A stretch of DNA of 39,580 nt from Planctomycetota bacterium (lineage in GTDB: Bacteria > Planctomycetota > Phycisphaerae > Phycisphaerales > SM1A02): the NCBI GenBank assembly GCA_024230295.1, contig JAAERN010000113.1:1-39580 (forward strand), read 5' to 3'. Each line of letters begins with the position of its first letter. Within the stretch, counting starts at the first letter, position 1. Shown piece by piece: positions 39,278 through 39,580 of this stretch. Under the pieces are notes generated by a model, which saw only the letters and a program-made list of their open reading frames with translations, was not told where the DNA came from and searched no databases. Made by a program: the position numbers and the translations under genes.

Positions 39278-39376
39278 TGGGGCCTCGCTGGCTTGATGGT
39301 AGACATCGGCAGTTCGGGAACGGTTGACGTCGGAGATCAACTGAAACTTATCGCATCATGGGGTGGCTGCGGCTGA
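39278..39376 (+). pseudogene. Second orphan dockerin-like tail
   Basis: After an in-frame TGA (39275-39277), a short frame reads WGLAGLMVDIGSSGTVDVGD followed by QLKLIASWGGCG and a TGA at 39374-39376. The VD...G.VDV.D.L.LIASWGGCG pattern is the last half of the dockerin-like module seen on three proteins in this window. There is no first calcium loop and no upstream domain, so this is the 3' relic of a lost secreted-protein gene. Apart from the listed repeats and the edge frame, 39179-39580 contains nothing else I can support. Confidence 0.65.
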
Positions 39377-39431
39377 GTTGCGATTCGGTGCTCAGCATGA
39401 TGACTTCTCATGGACTTCGACCATATGGTGA

Positions 39432-39472
39432 GAGCCCTTCCCGTTTCCTTAAAGTGGAAATGGGAAGGGCTC
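39432..39472. terminator. Long hairpin near the right edge
   Basis: GAGCCCTTCCC and GGGAAGGGCTC form an 11-bp perfect outer stem. After a G-T pair, five more pairs (TTTCC / GGAAA) close on the loop TTAAAGT. It lies 55 bases after the orphan dockerin tail and 27 bases beyond the likely end of a minus-strand gene at 39500. No T-run occurs on either side. Confidence 0.6.
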
Positions 39473-39499
39473 CCAGGAGTTCAGATTGTGGAAGTCAGA

Positions 39500-39580
39500 T
39501 CAGTGCGTATGTGCGGTTGCTTCAGTGAGCGCTTCGATGGCCCACGCCGTTTTTCAGAGTGCCATGGAAATGCAGGTCAA
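39500..39580 (-). pseudogene. Probable C-terminus of a minus-strand gene, apparently frameshifted
   Basis: From the right edge one minus-strand frame reads DLHFHGTLKN and another, after the A5 run at 39550-39554, reads KTAWAIEALTEATAHTH and stops at TGA 39500-39502. Removing one A from the run would join them as HGTLKTAWAIEALTEATA. The uninterrupted alternative stops at 39522-39524. The strand is also supported by the hairpin 27 bases downstream. No family is recognised, and it may be an assembly error rather than a true lesion. Confidence 0.3.

Overview
The window looks like a chromosomal segment of a planctomycete, most likely of the class Phycisphaerae. Several secreted proteins end in a dockerin-like double EF-hand tail (aspartate-rich calcium loops, then a 'DLLxLLxxWGxC' ending). 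One carries tandem repeats of the type 'DCNGNGxxDxxDIxxGxSxDxxxDGVPDEC'. There are two large Hanks-type kinases with C-terminal sensor regions, one coupled to a TIGR02999-type ECF sigma factor. The placement is by recognition only, because no marker gene or rRNA is present.

Left end (1-4345, + strand): an electron-transfer operon whose first four reading frames are chained by four-base stop/start overlaps. It holds the His-rich end of an unknown protein, a Tat-exported four-cluster ferredoxin, an NrfD/PsrC-type quinol membrane subunit and an octaheme cytochrome c of the hydroxylamine oxidoreductase (HAO) family. A small unknown protein follows and a hairpin closes the unit. I read this as a quinone-linked respiratory module in which an HAO-type octaheme protein takes the place of a NrfA-type or molybdenum terminal enzyme.

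4384-23941: signalling and secreted proteins. There is a sigma/kinase-WD40 pair, an ATPase-inhibitor zeta (DUF1476) homologue, an operon of an alpha/beta-hydrolase, a P-domain/dockerin protein and an HD-domain protein, an ATC-hydrolase-like protein, a DUF4091 (GH123-like) protein fused to a thioredoxin-like domain, a second kinase, a 929-residue metzincin protease and an MscS channel. Gene debris lies between them: a paralogous DUF4091 fragment at 19063-19163, a frameshifted minus-strand remnant at 19175-19380, and an orphan dockerin tail at 23569-23706.

23942-25704: a glycine-zipper lipoprotein, a fused MsrB-MsrA lipoprotein, and a divergent QueD/PTPS enzyme.

25759-33444: a pyrimidine-degradation locus. 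A tightly overlapping + operon encodes a CoA-acylating semialdehyde dehydrogenase (mmsA), beta-ureidopropionase, an NCS1 transporter, a class III aminotransferase and dihydropyrimidinase. A convergent preA-like dihydropyrimidine dehydrogenase completes uracil/thymine -> beta-alanine/aminoisobutyrate -> acetyl- or propionyl-CoA. PreA lacks the usual ferredoxin tail and follows an aspartokinase without ACT domains and a short aspartate-semialdehyde dehydrogenase.

Right end (35173-39580): a clear terminator, a gingipain-like C25 protease with a dockerin tail, a divergent exported transglutaminase-like protein, a second orphan dockerin tail, and the frameshifted end of a minus-strand gene at the edge. 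I saw no tRNA, rRNA, CRISPR array, intact insertion sequence or phage gene.
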